From contig NZ_VORZ01000001.1 in the NCBI RefSeq assembly GCF_007997305.1, positions 372,001-436,000 on the forward strand: a stretch of 64,000 nucleotides of DNA, given 5' to 3'. Position 1 is the first letter of the stretch, and every line of letters begins with the position of its first letter. Position numbers and translations under genes: made by a program. The notes below the pieces were generated by a model. That model did not search any database. It had not been told where the DNA came from and worked only from the letters and a program-made list of their open reading frames with translations. Source of the DNA: Psychrobacter frigidicola. GTDB lineage: Bacteria > Pseudomonadota > Gammaproteobacteria > Pseudomonadales > Moraxellaceae. Of the stretch, positions 8,771-19,230 are shown piece after piece.

Positions 8771-9682
8771 ATGGACCATATTCGGCTAGAGAATATTAGT
8801 AAAATCTATAATGCGACCAATACCCAAGCACAGGTGGCGCTGTCCCTATTGGCTGAAGGTATGAACAGCGTCGCAGTAAAAGAGCAAACTGGCTATTCAG
8901 TAGGACTTTATGATATTAATCTAGCCATTAAAGCGGGTGAGTTGCATTGTATTATGGGGTTGTCAGGTTCGGGGAAATCAACCTTAATACGCCATATTAA
9001 TCGCCTTATTGATCCGACCAGCGGTAAAATTTGGGTGGATACTGCCATTAATGCGCAAACTAATATTGCAGAATATGATTCTGCACAAGCTACGCCGTCT
9101 GCACAAACTGCATTTTCAAAATATATGCCATCTACCGTTATTAATATTTTAGAGCTTGACGATAAAGGACTACAGCAGTATCGACAACAAAACGTCAGTA
9201 TGGTATTTCAGCACTTTGGCTTAACACCACATATGACTGTGATTCAAAATGTCGCTTATGGGCTACGTGTGCGTAAAATGAGCGTTAGCGAGCGCCATGA
9301 CATTGCGCGGCACTGGCTTAATGAAGTGGGTTTGCCAAACTTAGAAAACAGTTATCCTGATGAGTTATCCGGCGGGATGCAGCAGCGAGTGGGGTTAGCA
9401 AGAGCATTAGCTACTGACACACCGATTTTGCTTATGGATGAAGCGTTCTCAGCGCTTGATCCCTTGATTCGTTCTCAATTACAAGACCAATTGTTAGAAT
9501 TGCAAGCGCGGCTTAATAAAACTATTGTATTTATTACTCATGATATTGATGAAGCCGTCAAAGTCGGTCAGCGTATTAGTATTTTAAATGGCGGGCGTCT
9601 AATTCAGACAGGCACCCCAATTGAGTTGCGTAATAATCCTGCTGATGATTATGTCGCTCAATTTATGAAAGCAAAAAAGTAA
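8771..9682 (+). CDS. proV: Glycine betaine/proline ABC importer ATP-binding protein, short form without CBS domains
   Basis: ATPase powering the upstream fused ProX-ProW protein. Walker A is G-L-S-G-S-G-K-S-T, the signature is L-S-G-G-M-Q-Q-R-V-G, Walker B is L-L-M-D-E-A-F-S-A-L-D and the switch His is in F-I-T-H-D-I-D-E-A. An insertion of about 45 residues lies between Walker A and the Q-loop. The protein stops at 303 residues, right after the core (P-A-D-D-Y-V-A-Q-F). The C-terminal CBS pair that senses osmolarity in E. coli ProV (about 400 residues) is missing. An ATG at 8756 would add five residues, but the ATG at 8771 has GAGAG before it and begins M-D-H-I-R-L-E-N as in homologues. Confidence 0.9.
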   Translation: MDHIRLENISKIYNATNTQAQVALSLLAEGMNSVAVKEQTGYSVGLYDINLAIKAGELHCIMGLSGSGKSTLIRHINRLIDPTSGKIWVDTAINAQTNIAEYDSAQATPSAQTAFSKYMPSTVINILELDDKGLQQYRQQNVSMVFQHFGLTPHMTVIQNVAYGLRVRKMSVSERHDIARHWLNEVGLPNLENSYPDELSGGMQQRVGLARALATDTPILLMDEAFSALDPLIRSQLQDQLLELQARLNKTIVFITHDIDEAVKVGQRISILNGGRLIQTGTPIELRNNPADDYVAQFMKAKK

Positions 9683-10170
9683 CAACTCATGCCTTATCCT
9701 ATGATGATTTGATTATTAATAGCCTAAGTACAATTCCTAATTTTAGGGAAAAGACACTATTATTCCTCTCTCATTATTTGTAGAATATATTTAACTTTAT
9801 GCATTTATCTGCATACACTTTATTCTGTAAATTTTAAATATCCACCGATATTACTTTTAGTGACCACTCTTTATCTCTAATCTTACAGACCCGTCAAGTA
9901 AATGTATCCACTTCTATTTTACTGTTAAAATAAACTAAATTGTCAATGACTAATATTAATATTATCTAATTGTAATTATCCCTTAATCCTCGTAGTATCT
10001 ACATATAAGCGCATTATCTATTTAAATTTCAGCGCTAATCCTATCCTGATAAGCTCGTTTCTGTAAAAAAATTCTATTATCGAACCACCTTTACTACTTA
10101 TGAAATGCTTAAGCAGATCATGGGCTACCATGTAACATTTAGCCGTAAGGCTTCGTAAAAAGGACATACC
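9683..10170. other. 488-base intergenic region before the Msr gene
   Basis: AT-rich, with no open frame having a ribosome binding site, no clear hairpin terminator for the importer operon and no recognised operator. It presumably contains the promoter of the downstream lipoprotein gene. Confidence 0.4.
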
Positions 10171-11976
10171 ATGTCACATAAAGATTCTAAGAATGACAAT
10201 GACTCAACGTCAGAGTCGCAGCGTCAACCATCACGTTGGTTAAAAAACGTCAGCACAATTGGGGTGACCAGTGTGTTGAGTGCAGGATTATTATTAGCCT
10301 GTGGGCAAATGAGCAGTGCAGAAAATAAAGCTAATGGTGGCGCTAAATCAGGCACTCAGAATAGTGGTGTGACAAGCTCACGCGATATGCTGCCATCCGA
10401 TATGCTTAAGCAAATGCAAGCGTTGCCCCAACTCACTAAAGGTCTTGGTAAAAATGGGGCAGCAGTCATTGACCCTAATAAGCCAACGCTAGTGAAGTTT
10501 TGGGCAAGTTGGTGTCCACTGTGTTTGGGTACACTAGAGGAGACTGAGAGCTGGCGCACTGATCCTAAGTTTGCGAACCTGAATGTGGTAACCGTTGCCA
10601 GTCCTGGTCATCTGAATGAAAAAGCGGCAGGCGAATTTGAGAAATGGTATGCGGGTGTGCAAGCTGATTATCCTAAGCTACCGGTCTTGGTCGATACGTC
10701 AGGCGAGCTAATTAATAAGCTTGGCATACAAGTTTATCCAAGCTGGGCAATATTGGATAAAAAAGGCAATCTTGTGCATTTGGTCAAAGGTAATATGACT
10801 GAACAACAAGCTTATGCTTTGGCTGAAAATGCGGGTAACGACTTCGCTGAGCTAAAAGCGGGTAGTGCTAAACCTGCAGCGACCCAAGCACTAGACAATA
10901 ACAGCAAAATTGAGACTATTAAGCAAAAAGGTGATGTCTACTATAATGCCCAAGGCAAGCCGATTAATACGCGTACGATTTACTTAGCGGGCGGCTGTTT
11001 CTGGGGTGTTGAAGCTTATATGGAACGCGTTGAGGGTGTTGTCGATGCCGTATCAGGTTACGCGAATGGTAATGCAAATAGAGCGAATCCTAGCTATGAG
11101 CAAGTGATGGGTGGTTCAGGCCATGCTGAAACGGTAAAAGTGACTTACGATGCCGATAAAACGGATCTTGAAACCATATTGAAGTATTACTTCCGTGTGG
11201 TTGATCCAACCAGCCTTAATAAGCAGGGTAATGACCGCGGCGCGCAGTATCGCTCTGGTATTTATTACACAGACAGCAAGGATAAAGCGGTCGTTGATGC
11301 TGCCATTAAGCAAGTACAAAACAAATATAAACAAAAAGTTGTGGTCGAGAATCAGTCGTTAGATAATTTTTATTTGGCTGAGATGTATCATCAAGATTAT
11401 TTAGCCAAAAATCCGAATGGTTATTGTCATGTTGATTTAAGCCTCGCTGATGATAAACCTGCTGGTACTGCAAAGACTAAGCTTGCGCCGGTTACGACTG
11501 TTGCTGAAACCTTATCTGCTAAGCGTTATACTGGATTTGATAAAGGTGCGCTTAAAAATACCTTGACCAAAGAACAATATAATATTACTCAAGATGCCGG
11601 TACTGAGCGCGCATTCAGTCATGAATACGATAACTTATTTGCACCGGGTTTGTATGTTGATGTGGTGAGCGGTGAGCCGTTGTTCTTATCGACAGACAAA
11701 TATAACTCACAATGTGGCTGGCCGAGCTTTACTAAACCGATTGATATGCAAGTGATTACTCAGCATGACGATATGGCGTTTAATATGGTACGCACTGAGA
11801 TTCGCTCACGGGTTGCGGACTCTCATTTAGGTCACGTATTCCCTGATGGACCTAAAGATCGCGGTGGTCTGCGCTACTGTATTAATGGCGGGTCGTTACA
11901 ATTTATCCCTGTCGATGTGATGCCACAATCAGGCTATGCGCCATTGGTGAAACTGGTTAAACCAGCGAAACCATAG
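10171..11976 (+). CDS. msrAB: Lipoprotein thioredoxin-MsrA-MsrB fusion (PilB-type methionine sulfoxide reductase)
   Basis: Repairs both S and R methionine sulfoxide in envelope proteins. It has 601 residues in three modules. A lipobox L-L-A-C has Cys at 44. A TlpA-like thioredoxin domain carries C-P-L-C at 115-118. MsrA has G-C-F-W-G with catalytic C276. MsrB has R-Y-C-I-N with catalytic C570 and a second Cys in Q-C-G-W-P-S-F at 515. This is the same order as Neisseria PilB/MsrAB, where the thioredoxin module takes electrons from DsbD to recycle the reductases. The unusually long charged segment before the lipobox (about 30 residues) is odd for a signal peptide. The AAAAGGA before the ATG is a good ribosome binding site, and a terminator follows. 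Confidence 0.95.
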   Translation: MSHKDSKNDNDSTSESQRQPSRWLKNVSTIGVTSVLSAGLLLACGQMSSAENKANGGAKSGTQNSGVTSSRDMLPSDMLKQMQALPQLTKGLGKNGAAVIDPNKPTLVKFWASWCPLCLGTLEETESWRTDPKFANLNVVTVASPGHLNEKAAGEFEKWYAGVQADYPKLPVLVDTSGELINKLGIQVYPSWAILDKKGNLVHLVKGNMTEQQAYALAENAGNDFAELKAGSAKPAATQALDNNSKIETIKQKGDVYYNAQGKPINTRTIYLAGGCFWGVEAYMERVEGVVDAVSGYANGNANRANPSYEQVMGGSGHAETVKVTYDADKTDLETILKYYFRVVDPTSLNKQGNDRGAQYRSGIYYTDSKDKAVVDAAIKQVQNKYKQKVVVENQSLDNFYLAEMYHQDYLAKNPNGYCHVDLSLADDKPAGTAKTKLAPVTTVAETLSAKRYTGFDKGALKNTLTKEQYNITQDAGTERAFSHEYDNLFAPGLYVDVVSGEPLFLSTDKYNSQCGWPSFTKPIDMQVITQHDDMAFNMVRTEIRSRVADSHLGHVFPDGPKDRGGLRYCINGGSLQFIPVDVMPQSGYAPLVKLVKPAKP

Positions 11977-12021
11977 TTATTGACAATGATTAATAGTAAT
12001 TATATGACCATGATCTAGTTT

Positions 12022-12059
12022 AAAAAAAAGACGTTAAGGATATCCTTAACGTCTTTTTT
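12022..12059 (+). terminator. Rho-independent terminator after msrAB
   Basis: AAAAAGACGTTAAGGA pairs with TCCTTAACGTCTTTTT around a two-base centre, giving T-runs on both strands. It starts 46 bases past the stop. Confidence 0.9.
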
Positions 12060-12306
12060 ATAGGTTATAGGCTATTAATAACGCGGTAAATAGTCTTGCT
12101 ATTCGTAGTAATTTTGCTGTTATAACGGTTGAGTTATGAAAACTAATCTTAATTTCGGTATACTCAATAATCCATGAATGGCTCGCTATTTATAACTTAA
12201 TAATATGATTAATCGTATTTAGATACTAATTAATATCTGTTACTAGTTTTGTCGCTTACCGAATTGCGCGACGTTCATTTCTTTATCTTACGTTTAAGGC
12301 TGTAAC
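12060..12306. other. Promoter region of pncB
   Basis: About 250 AT-rich bases. Only a TTAAGG ribosome binding site just before the pncB ATG is clear. I see no NAD-related riboswitch or operator that I can name. Confidence 0.4.
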
Positions 12307-13554
12307 ATGACCGTTATCCATGCACCTATTACCGTTGCCCCTATTATTACCTCATTACTCGATAACGATCTTTATAAGTTTACGATGTTACAAGCCATGC
12401 TGCATCAATTCCCGCAGACGCATGGCGTTTATCGCTTTCGTTGTCGCAATAATGAAGATGCCTCGTATCCACTTGCTGATATTAAAGACGCTTTAGAGCA
12501 ACAGTTAGACAGCTTATGTGAATTGCGGTTTTTACAAGATGAGCTCGATTATTTACGTGGTTTGCGCTTTATGCGTTCAGATTTTGTTGATTATCTAGAG
12601 CTGTTTAAGCTAAAACGCCGATTTATCACCGTGAGCACTGACGATGAAGGTCGCCTATTTATTGACATCGAAGGACCGATGATTCAGGCCATGTTTTTTG
12701 AAGTATTTGTATTGGCTATCGTTAATGAGTTGTATTTTAATGCCTTATCAAATCCTAGTGTCATTGAAGAAGGGCAACGCCGACTGGACGAAAAGGTGGC
12801 GTTATTACATAACTATACCGAGCAACAAACCGCTCAGAAAAAGATTGTAGATGAGCCACCATTTATCGTCGCTGATTTTGGGACGCGCAGACGGTTCAGC
12901 AAAGTTTGGCAAGCGCATGTAGTTGAAACTTTACATAAAGCTGAACCAAAGATTGTGAGTGGTACGTCCAATGTGTTTTTAGCCAAAAAGCTGAACATGA
13001 CACCGATTGGGACGATGGCGCATGAGTTCATGCAGGCATTTCAGGCGTTAGATGTGCGTTTGCGCGACTCACAAAAGGCGGCTTTAGAATCATGGGTGCA
13101 TGAATATCGTGGTGACTTGGGTATTGCGTTGACCGATGTGGTCGGCATGGATGCGTTTTTACGCGATTTTGATTTGTACTTTGCTAAGCTGTTTGATGGA
13201 TTACGCCATGATAGCGGCGATCCTTATGTTTGGGGTGACAAAGCCATTGCCCATTATCAAAAATTAAAGATAGATCCTAAGACTAAGATACTGACCTTTA
13301 GCGATGGCTTAGATTTACATAAAGCGTGGGAGCTGCATCAGTATTTTAATGACCGCATTAAGACCAGCTTTGGTATTGGCACCAATTTAACTAATGATAT
13401 GGGCATAACGCCGCTCAATATCGTCCTTAAATTGGTCGAGTGTAATGGCCAGCCGGTGGCTAAGTTGTCCGATAGCCCCGGTAAAACCATGATTAATAAT
13501 GACACTTATCTGGCTTATTTACGCCAAGTGTTTGAAGTGGACGAGCTTAAATAA
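12307..13554 (+). CDS. pncB: Nicotinate phosphoribosyltransferase
   Basis: First step of the Preiss-Handler salvage route: nicotinate plus PRPP gives nicotinate mononucleotide. Characteristic blocks appear in order: [11 protein letters not shown] near the start, then A-D-F-G-T-R-R-R-F, then G-T-S-N-V-F-L-A, the phosphohistidine region G-T-M-A-H-E, and [11 protein letters not shown]. Length 415 is usual. The gene is transcribed alone and ends only 14 bases from the end of the convergent xseB, with no terminator visible between them. Confidence 0.95.
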   Translation: MTVIHAPITVAPIITSLLDNDLYKFTMLQAMLHQFPQTHGVYRFRCRNNEDASYPLADIKDALEQQLDSLCELRFLQDELDYLRGLRFMRSDFVDYLELFKLKRRFITVSTDDEGRLFIDIEGPMIQAMFFEVFVLAIVNELYFNALSNPSVIEEGQRRLDEKVALLHNYTEQQTAQKKIVDEPPFIVADFGTRRRFSKVWQAHVVETLHKAEPKIVSGTSNVFLAKKLNMTPIGTMAHEFMQAFQALDVRLRDSQKAALESWVHEYRGDLGIALTDVVGMDAFLRDFDLYFAKLFDGLRHDSGDPYVWGDKAIAHYQKLKIDPKTKILTFSDGLDLHKAWELHQYFNDRIKTSFGIGTNLTNDMGITPLNIVLKLVECNGQPVAKLSDSPGKTMINNDTYLAYLRQVFEVDELK

Positions 13555-13568
13555 GGTTAAAGTTTAAC

Positions 13569-13820
13569 TTAACTGCCGTTATTATCAGGCACTTCTTCTG
13601 CAAAGGCGGCATCTAATGCTTGCTGAATAGCATTAATGCGGGTCTCACACACGCGATAAGCGGCGATGGATTCTTCGACCGTGCTCATCAAATTATCAAT
13701 ATCTGGCTCGTCTTGCTGCTGTAGTTCAGCCGCATTGGTTTTTAGAATATTGTAAGCTGCCTTAAAAGTCTTTGGGGCGGATTTTTTACGTTTGCGCGTT
13801 GGGGAAGTAGTGCTGGTCAT
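13569..13820 (-). CDS. xseB: Exodeoxyribonuclease VII small subunit
   Basis: Small helical subunit that binds XseA to form the single-strand DNA exonuclease VII. The 83-residue protein has a Lys/Arg-rich N-terminus, then the typical helical pair with L-M-S-T-V-E-E-S-I-A-A-Y and C-E-T-R-I-N-A-I-Q-Q-A. It has a good AGGAT ribosome binding site. It lies 57 bases downstream of xseA, so the two subunits are probably cotranscribed. Confidence 0.9.
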   Translation of the reverse strand: MTSTTSPTRKRKKSAPKTFKAAYNILKTNAAELQQQDEPDIDNLMSTVEESIAAYRVCETRINAIQQALDAAFAEEVPDNNGS

Positions 13821-13877
13821 AAGTTATCCTAAATTGTAGAAGCGTTATAAAAATAATAATCAGGTAGTAATGTGTGA

Positions 13878-15449
13878 TTAATTTGGTGAATCATCAGTTG
13901 GGATCGTTTCAGTATTAGCATTTTCAATGTGGCTGATGCATGCGGTCGCCTGGCCATCTTTTAATATAATTTTAATAGTTTGGTCAGGATTGAGTTGCGT
14001 ACTGCTAGTCAATATCTGCTTGCCAGTCTCAGTAGTTAGCATGGCATAGCCTTGTTTGAGTACACGTGCAGGTTGATGAAGCAGTATAATATCGCGTAAA
14101 TGCTGACTATCACGCTGCGCTTGTAGGACTTGCTGCTGCACATTCTGCATGATTGTTCTTTGATAGTCAGTACTATTATCACGAGCTATAACTACTTGTT
14201 GATAAGCGGCTATTTTTGTTTGCGCTTGCCACTCAATGATATGCTGTGCTGCTTGCTTAGTCTGTCGTTGAGCACTTAGTTGAATACTGCGCCACGCAAA
14301 ATCACTGTCTTTTTGTAGCGCGGTCAGCTGTCCAATGGTCTGCGACTGTACTCGATTGAGTTGTCGCGTCGTTTGTTGCTCCGCAGTTTTAAGCTGTCGT
14401 TGCGTGGCTTGTTTAATCTGTGTTTGGTAACTTAACACTTGCGCTATTAGTTGGGTTAAGTGCGCAGTTATGGCGGCAATGACTTTTGATGGCGTATCGA
14501 AGCTCGTATGCGCCACTTCATCTAAAATCACTTTGTCACGCTCATGACCGATGCCGACCCAGACGGGCACAGGCTGCTCTGCCACCAACGCGGCGAGTTC
14601 ATAATCGTTCAAGTACGCTAAGTCACCGACGGCACCACCACCACGAATAATGACTAGCAAATCCGGTAGGCGATGGTAAATCGCATAAAATTGTTTCTGC
14701 GCGCTGACAATCGCTTGGCGTATTTCCATCGGCGCATGATTACCTTGAAATGTCGCATGATAATAATGGAATTGACACGCACCCGTACGGGCGAGTCTAT
14801 CGGCATCCGCTCGAAAGTCTCCTAATCCAGCAGCCTTTTCAGGAGCAATGACAATAACATGTTCGATATCAAACGGAGTAGGCAGTTGCTGATTGATATG
14901 AATCAGTCCTTCACCGGTTAAGCGATCTACCATCTCAGCATATTGTCGTGCTAAGTCGCCTAACGTATAACTGGGGTCGATATCTTCGATGGTCAGCGAA
15001 AAACCATATTGCGCATGAAAACCTGCGGATACTTTCAGCAAGACGGTTAAGTCGCGGTCGAGCGCCATACCCGTTGCGCGCTCAAACTTTGCCAATACAC
15101 GCGTCGCTTTAAAGCGCCAAAGATTACCACGGCAGCTTGCCACCACTTTACCATCGTCGTCTTTTTCCGCCAATTCAAAGTAATAGTGTCCACCTTTGCT
15201 GGATAGATTACGAATCTCCGCCTTGACCCACACTCTATGGTCAAAAGTCTGTTTAATAACCATGTCAACTGCGGCTAAATAATCACTAAGACGCAGCACC
15301 GTATCTTCAAGGTTTTCTACAAGACTGTCATCAATCTCAGCAAGCTCCGCTTCAAGAGTCGCCAAGTTCTTAGCAGGTACTAATACCTTTGCAGCCTTTG
15401 CATTTTTAGCGTTTGCATGTGCCAGACTAGCAAGATTGGGTTTGCGCAT
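13878..15449 (-). CDS. xseA: Exodeoxyribonuclease VII large subunit
   Basis: Catalytic subunit that degrades single-stranded DNA from both ends to oligonucleotides. An OB-fold DNA-binding domain (V-W-V-K-A-E-I-R-N and H-Y-Y-F-E-L-A) is followed by the nuclease core with R-G-G-G-A-V-G-D-L and V-G-I-G-H-E-R-D-K. A long Gln-rich coiled coil and a C-terminal G-Y-A-M-L motif close the protein. It is 523 residues from this start, slightly longer than E. coli XseA because about 50 residues precede the OB fold. An upstream in-frame ATG at 15503 would add 18 residues. Neither start has a strong ribosome binding site, so the N-terminus is uncertain. Confidence 0.92.
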   Translation of the reverse strand: MRKPNLASLAHANAKNAKAAKVLVPAKNLATLEAELAEIDDSLVENLEDTVLRLSDYLAAVDMVIKQTFDHRVWVKAEIRNLSSKGGHYYFELAEKDDDGKVVASCRGNLWRFKATRVLAKFERATGMALDRDLTVLLKVSAGFHAQYGFSLTIEDIDPSYTLGDLARQYAEMVDRLTGEGLIHINQQLPTPFDIEHVIVIAPEKAAGLGDFRADADRLARTGACQFHYYHATFQGNHAPMEIRQAIVSAQKQFYAIYHRLPDLLVIIRGGGAVGDLAYLNDYELAALVAEQPVPVWVGIGHERDKVILDEVAHTSFDTPSKVIAAITAHLTQLIAQVLSYQTQIKQATQRQLKTAEQQTTRQLNRVQSQTIGQLTALQKDSDFAWRSIQLSAQRQTKQAAQHIIEWQAQTKIAAYQQVVIARDNSTDYQRTIMQNVQQQVLQAQRDSQHLRDIILLHQPARVLKQGYAMLTTETGKQILTSSTQLNPDQTIKIILKDGQATACISHIENANTETIPTDDSPN

Positions 15450-15699
15450 AATATCAGACCAAGGCGATAGAGGTAGGGAGTATAAAAATGAACAAGTTAG
15501 CATGATAGCTTAGCGTAAAAGCAGGCTGACAAACAACTTATTCATATTATTTATAAAAAGAAAGCCAATAAACAATCGATTCAGACAGTGCCCTTTTTAG
15601 ACAATGTATTTATCACCTGCTTATTGGCTAGCGGTTGCTTTTTATTTATCAAGAACAGATTTTCTATTTATTAACTATTTAGACTTACGCCAAAATAGG

Positions 15700-16059
15700 T
15701 TACTGACAACGGAAGTTAATCATATATTCATAATCATCGCTGCGGGCAGTATTAGTTGTGTCTTTACCAAATATACCACCGATTTGTCCAATCACACGAC
15801 CTGTGCGCTCACCTAAAATACCATTATATTTAAACTTATCATCGACGATAATGACTTGACGTGAGCCACAGGTTTTTTTGGCACTGTCGAGAGCGTTTTG
15901 CTGCGCCTTTACTTTAATGTTGCTAACGCCTGTGGTTTCGTAAATAGAATTGGCGCGTTGAATAACAGGAGAGGATGGAGTAGTAGATTGACAAGCACTC
16001 AAAGCCAGTGTTGCTGCTAAGGTGGCAGCCAAAGTGGCCGTTTTATTAAAAGTAATCAT
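15700..16059 (-). CDS. Small predicted lipoprotein, function unknown
   Basis: A 119-residue secreted protein. Its N-terminus is a lipoprotein signal peptide ending L-S-A-C-Q-S. The mature part has two further cysteines (K-K-T-C-G-S and the penultimate residue, F-R-C-Q), which might form a disulfide, and a Gly-rich stretch (R-V-I-G-Q-I-G-G-I-F-G). The start at 16059 is chosen over an upstream in-frame ATG at 16119 because AGGAATAATT precedes it and the signal peptide then begins normally. The family was not recognised. It is transcribed toward xseA, but 200 bases separate them. Confidence 0.75.
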   Translation of the reverse strand: MITFNKTATLAATLAATLALSACQSTTPSSPVIQRANSIYETTGVSNIKVKAQQNALDSAKKTCGSRQVIIVDDKFKYNGILGERTGRVIGQIGGIFGKDTTNTARSDDYEYMINFRCQ

Positions 16060-16349
16060 AATTATTCCTATAAACAAGTCAAAAGACATGAAGTCATTCA
16101 AGAATGGCGCAACTAGCATTATGAATTTAGCCTATTTGACTCATTAACGTCTAGACAGTTATTGTGTGTGGTGTTACCGCCATGTTGCCTGTGCTCATTA
16201 ATAAAAAGTAAGCATAACAGCTGGAAGTTTTTAGCCATTCTAAGCGGTTATTTTAATGGTTATAGATAGCAAACCAAGCAGATACACAGCAAATGACTTG
16301 AAATATAACTCATATCTAGGATAATCACCTCATCCATTCTTAATTAATA

Positions 16350-17018
16350 ATGATACCTATGCAATTAATTTCAGCTCCTGCCGGCGTGTTAGAGGTCGAT
16401 GCGCTTTGGCAACAAGACAATCCTAATCATCCAGATACCGATACGGTGGCGTTATTGTGTCATCCTAATCCGCTGTTCGAAGGTACGATGAATAATAAGG
16501 TGGTGACGACTATGTACCGCTTTGCGCGTGACAATGGTATGCATGTGGTACGTTTTAACTTTCGCGGCGTGGGGCAATCGACGGGTGAGCATGATTACGC
16601 TGATGGTGAAGTGCTTGATGCGATGACCGTGCTACAATGGCTGGCAGGTCAAACCACTGCGCGCAAGCTATGGCTGGGCGGTTTTTCTTTCGGTGGTTAT
16701 GTGACGGCACGCGTCGCTGAGCAAGTATTAACCTCTGCACACGTGTGGGGTTTAAGTGAGTTCGAGATATCTAAAGTTGCGCTTATTTCACCGTCGATAG
16801 AAAAAAACGACAGTAATGACATCAGCTTACCCATTGATAAGACTTTCGAGATTTATGGTAATGCTGATGAGGTGATTGCGCCCGCTAATATGCAAGCCTT
16901 TGCTGAGCATTTGGGCATTGATGTTAGTGTGGTTGATGGTGCTGGGCATTTTTTTCACGGACGTTTGTCTGAGTTGAAGAAATTACTACAGCAGCATAGT
17001 TTTGATAGTGATATATAG
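16350..17018 (+). CDS. Alpha/beta hydrolase (COG2945-type)
   Basis: Predicted serine hydrolase of 222 residues. The fold is visible as C-H-P-N-P near the start (oxyanion region), the nucleophile elbow G-F-S-F-G-G at about 109-114, and a late G-A-G-H-F-F-H-G carrying the catalytic His. A late Asp (G-N-A-D-E-V) would complete the triad. The substrate is unknown. An alternative ATG lies three codons downstream. No clear ribosome binding site precedes either. Confidence 0.85.
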   Translation: MIPMQLISAPAGVLEVDALWQQDNPNHPDTDTVALLCHPNPLFEGTMNNKVVTTMYRFARDNGMHVVRFNFRGVGQSTGEHDYADGEVLDAMTVLQWLAGQTTARKLWLGGFSFGGYVTARVAEQVLTSAHVWGLSEFEISKVALISPSIEKNDSNDISLPIDKTFEIYGNADEVIAPANMQAFAEHLGIDVSVVDGAGHFFHGRLSELKKLLQQHSFDSDI

Positions 17019-17255
17019 TATCATCTGATAAATACTGTAGAGATTTCAAACAATTCTAATTGACATTGAAGTGATTGGTTTTACTGTATTTTGATAAATT
17101 TAATTGAGTGTTCGTATAGCCTTAAGCCGTGCTAACCTAAAGAGTGGCGTTGATAAGCCACTCTGACATCTCAGTTGCTACTGTCTCAGTGTAAAAGACA
17201 TAAGTTAGTAGCGACTGACGGTTTCAACACATTACTTCATTATTTATTTTGTTCA

Positions 17256-18371
17256 ATGACGAGTCGCCTTATGAGATTATCTCCATTGCAGCGCTACGAG
17301 CAAGCCGTTAGTACCGATGACTTTACTCGAGATGACCAGCAGTACCAGGCCATGAGTTACCTTGATGAGTTATATCATCAGCTTGAGAATGGCGCGGAAC
17401 AAAAGAAGGGTTTTTTTAGCTTTTTAAAAGCAAAACCTGTCGCGCCAAAAGGTCTGTACATGTGGGGAGGGGTAGGGCGTGGTAAGACGTGGATGATGGA
17501 TATGTTCTACGATTCGTTGACTATAGAGCGTAAGATGCGTCAGCATTTTCATCATTTCATGCAGCGCGTCCATAAAGAGCTCAATGATATTCATGGAGAG
17601 TCTGACCCATTAGAGAAAGTGGCTGACATTATTTATAAAGAAGCCGTGATTATCTGCTTTGATGAATTTTTTGTCTCTAACGTATCCGATGCAATGATTT
17701 TGGGTGACTTATTTACTATGCTTTTTGATCGTGGTATTACTCTGGTCGCCACATCTAATATTGAACCGTCTGGACTCTATAAAGATGGCCTCCACCGTGA
17801 CCGTTTTATGCCGGCAATTGCTGAGGTTGAGTGTCATACGTTGGTCATGAATATTGATTCTGGCATTGATTACCGTTTGCGCGTATTGCAGCAAGCTGAG
17901 CTGTACAAATCGCCAATGACTAAAAGTAATCACCATTGGCTAGCGAACCGTTTTGCCAGTCTCTCTAACAATATAAAAATCAGTAATGAGCCAATCGAAG
18001 TCAACGGTCGTGAAATCCTAATCAATGCGCGAACGGAAACCATTTTATTCTGTGACTTCCGTCATCTATGTATGCAGCCACGTTCAGCGGCTGATTTTAT
18101 CGAAATTGCCAACCGTTATAGTACGGTTTTAGTCAATGCGGTGCCCGCACTAGATGATGATTTACGCGATCCAACCCGCCGCTTTATTTATATGGTTGAT
18201 GAGTTTTATGATCGGCGGGTGAAGCTGTTGATTCGTGCAGAGCAATCCATTCTTGACTTATATCAAGGTGAAAAACTGGCGTTTGAGATTGAGCGTACGC
18301 GTTCACGATTGCTTGAGATGCAGTCAGAAGACTATCTAAAAATGAAGCATCGTCTTGATGATGCCGCATAA
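17256..18371 (+). CDS. zapE: Cell division/mitochondrial AFG1-type ATPase ZapE
   Basis: AAA-like P-loop ATPase associated with the division ring in E. coli (family knowledge). Walker A is G-G-V-G-R-G-K-T at 71-78, Walker B is V-I-I-C-F-D-E-F at about 130-137, and the sensor region is L-V-A-T-S-N. Further family blocks are M-R-L-S-P-L-Q-R-Y at the N-terminus and F-R-H-L-C near the end. It has 371 residues, as usual. A TTG at 17175 opens the same frame, but the ATG at 17256 gives the normal N-terminus. A second ATG at 17271 is also possible. Confidence 0.92.
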   Translation: MTSRLMRLSPLQRYEQAVSTDDFTRDDQQYQAMSYLDELYHQLENGAEQKKGFFSFLKAKPVAPKGLYMWGGVGRGKTWMMDMFYDSLTIERKMRQHFHHFMQRVHKELNDIHGESDPLEKVADIIYKEAVIICFDEFFVSNVSDAMILGDLFTMLFDRGITLVATSNIEPSGLYKDGLHRDRFMPAIAEVECHTLVMNIDSGIDYRLRVLQQAELYKSPMTKSNHHWLANRFASLSNNIKISNEPIEVNGREILINARTETILFCDFRHLCMQPRSAADFIEIANRYSTVLVNAVPALDDDLRDPTRRFIYMVDEFYDRRVKLLIRAEQSILDLYQGEKLAFEIERTRSRLLEMQSEDYLKMKHRLDDAA

Positions 18372-18458
18372 CCCTATGATCAAAACTGCTTTATACTATA
18401 ATCAAAAACGTGTTCATAAAATTATCTTAATAATGACAATAATGAATAAGGACGAACT

Positions 18459-19118
18459 ATGAGTGATGCTAAGAATGATAAACATATCTCGATAGACGAG
18501 GCGAAGGGTGCTGCAAATGCTGCATTAGCAGATGCCACTGTAACCGACGAGCAGCTGATTAACTGGATAAATTCAAGGCGTAGTATTGGCAATTTAAACG
18601 AGCCTGCGCCAACTCATGAACAAGTTACGGCTGCTATTGGTTGTGCGGCAACCGCGCCTGATCACAAGAAATTGCAACCTTGGCGCTTTATTGTGACTGA
18701 AGGAGATGCTCGTCACGCTTTTGGTCAAGCATTAGTGGCTGCAGCTGAAGCCAAAGCAATTAGAGAAGGCGATACATTATCTGATAAAGAGCGCCAAAAA
18801 GCGGCCAGTTTGCCGCTACGCGCACCCGTTATCATTACCGTCGTTACCCACATGCGAGAGCATAAAAAAGTACCGCTCTTTGAGCAAATGCTTAGTGCTG
18901 GTGCTGCGGTTCAAAATCTTATTCTCGCCTTAAAAGCCCAAGGATTTAGTACGGTTTGGCGTACTGGATTGCTATGTAATGAGCCTGCTGTAAAAGCTTA
19001 TTTTGACGTAGGCGTAGATGATTATGTGACCGCTTTTGTTTATACCGGCACCAGTCTTCGCCGTACGCCTCCGCACAAACCCCTTGATATTGAGCCCCTG
19101 TTACGCTTTGAATCGTAA
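18459..19118 (+). CDS. Nitroreductase family protein, YdjA-like
   Basis: FMN-binding NAD(P)H-dependent reductase of 219 residues. Family features are S-R-R-S-I near residue 40, A-P-D-H-K-K-L-Q-P-W-R-F for the flavin site, and G-A-A-V-Q-N-L-I-L-A-L-K-A-Q-G-F in the dimer core. The compact size and the H-K-K-L-Q-P-W motif suit YdjA-like members. The physiological substrate is unknown. About 30 residues precede the conserved core. AAGGA ten bases before the ATG supports the start. Confidence 0.88.
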   Translation: MSDAKNDKHISIDEAKGAANAALADATVTDEQLINWINSRRSIGNLNEPAPTHEQVTAAIGCAATAPDHKKLQPWRFIVTEGDARHAFGQALVAAAEAKAIREGDTLSDKERQKAASLPLRAPVIITVVTHMREHKKVPLFEQMLSAGAAVQNLILALKAQGFSTVWRTGLLCNEPAVKAYFDVGVDDYVTAFVYTGTSLRRTPPHKPLDIEPLLRFES

Positions 19119-19230
19119 GCTTGTATCGTCATATCATTGAATATTGAAGCACAATATAATGCTATACCTTCTTATGCCAAATGTATAAGCTGCATTTATA
19201 ATATAAGCCGGCCAACATGGATAATAAGAT

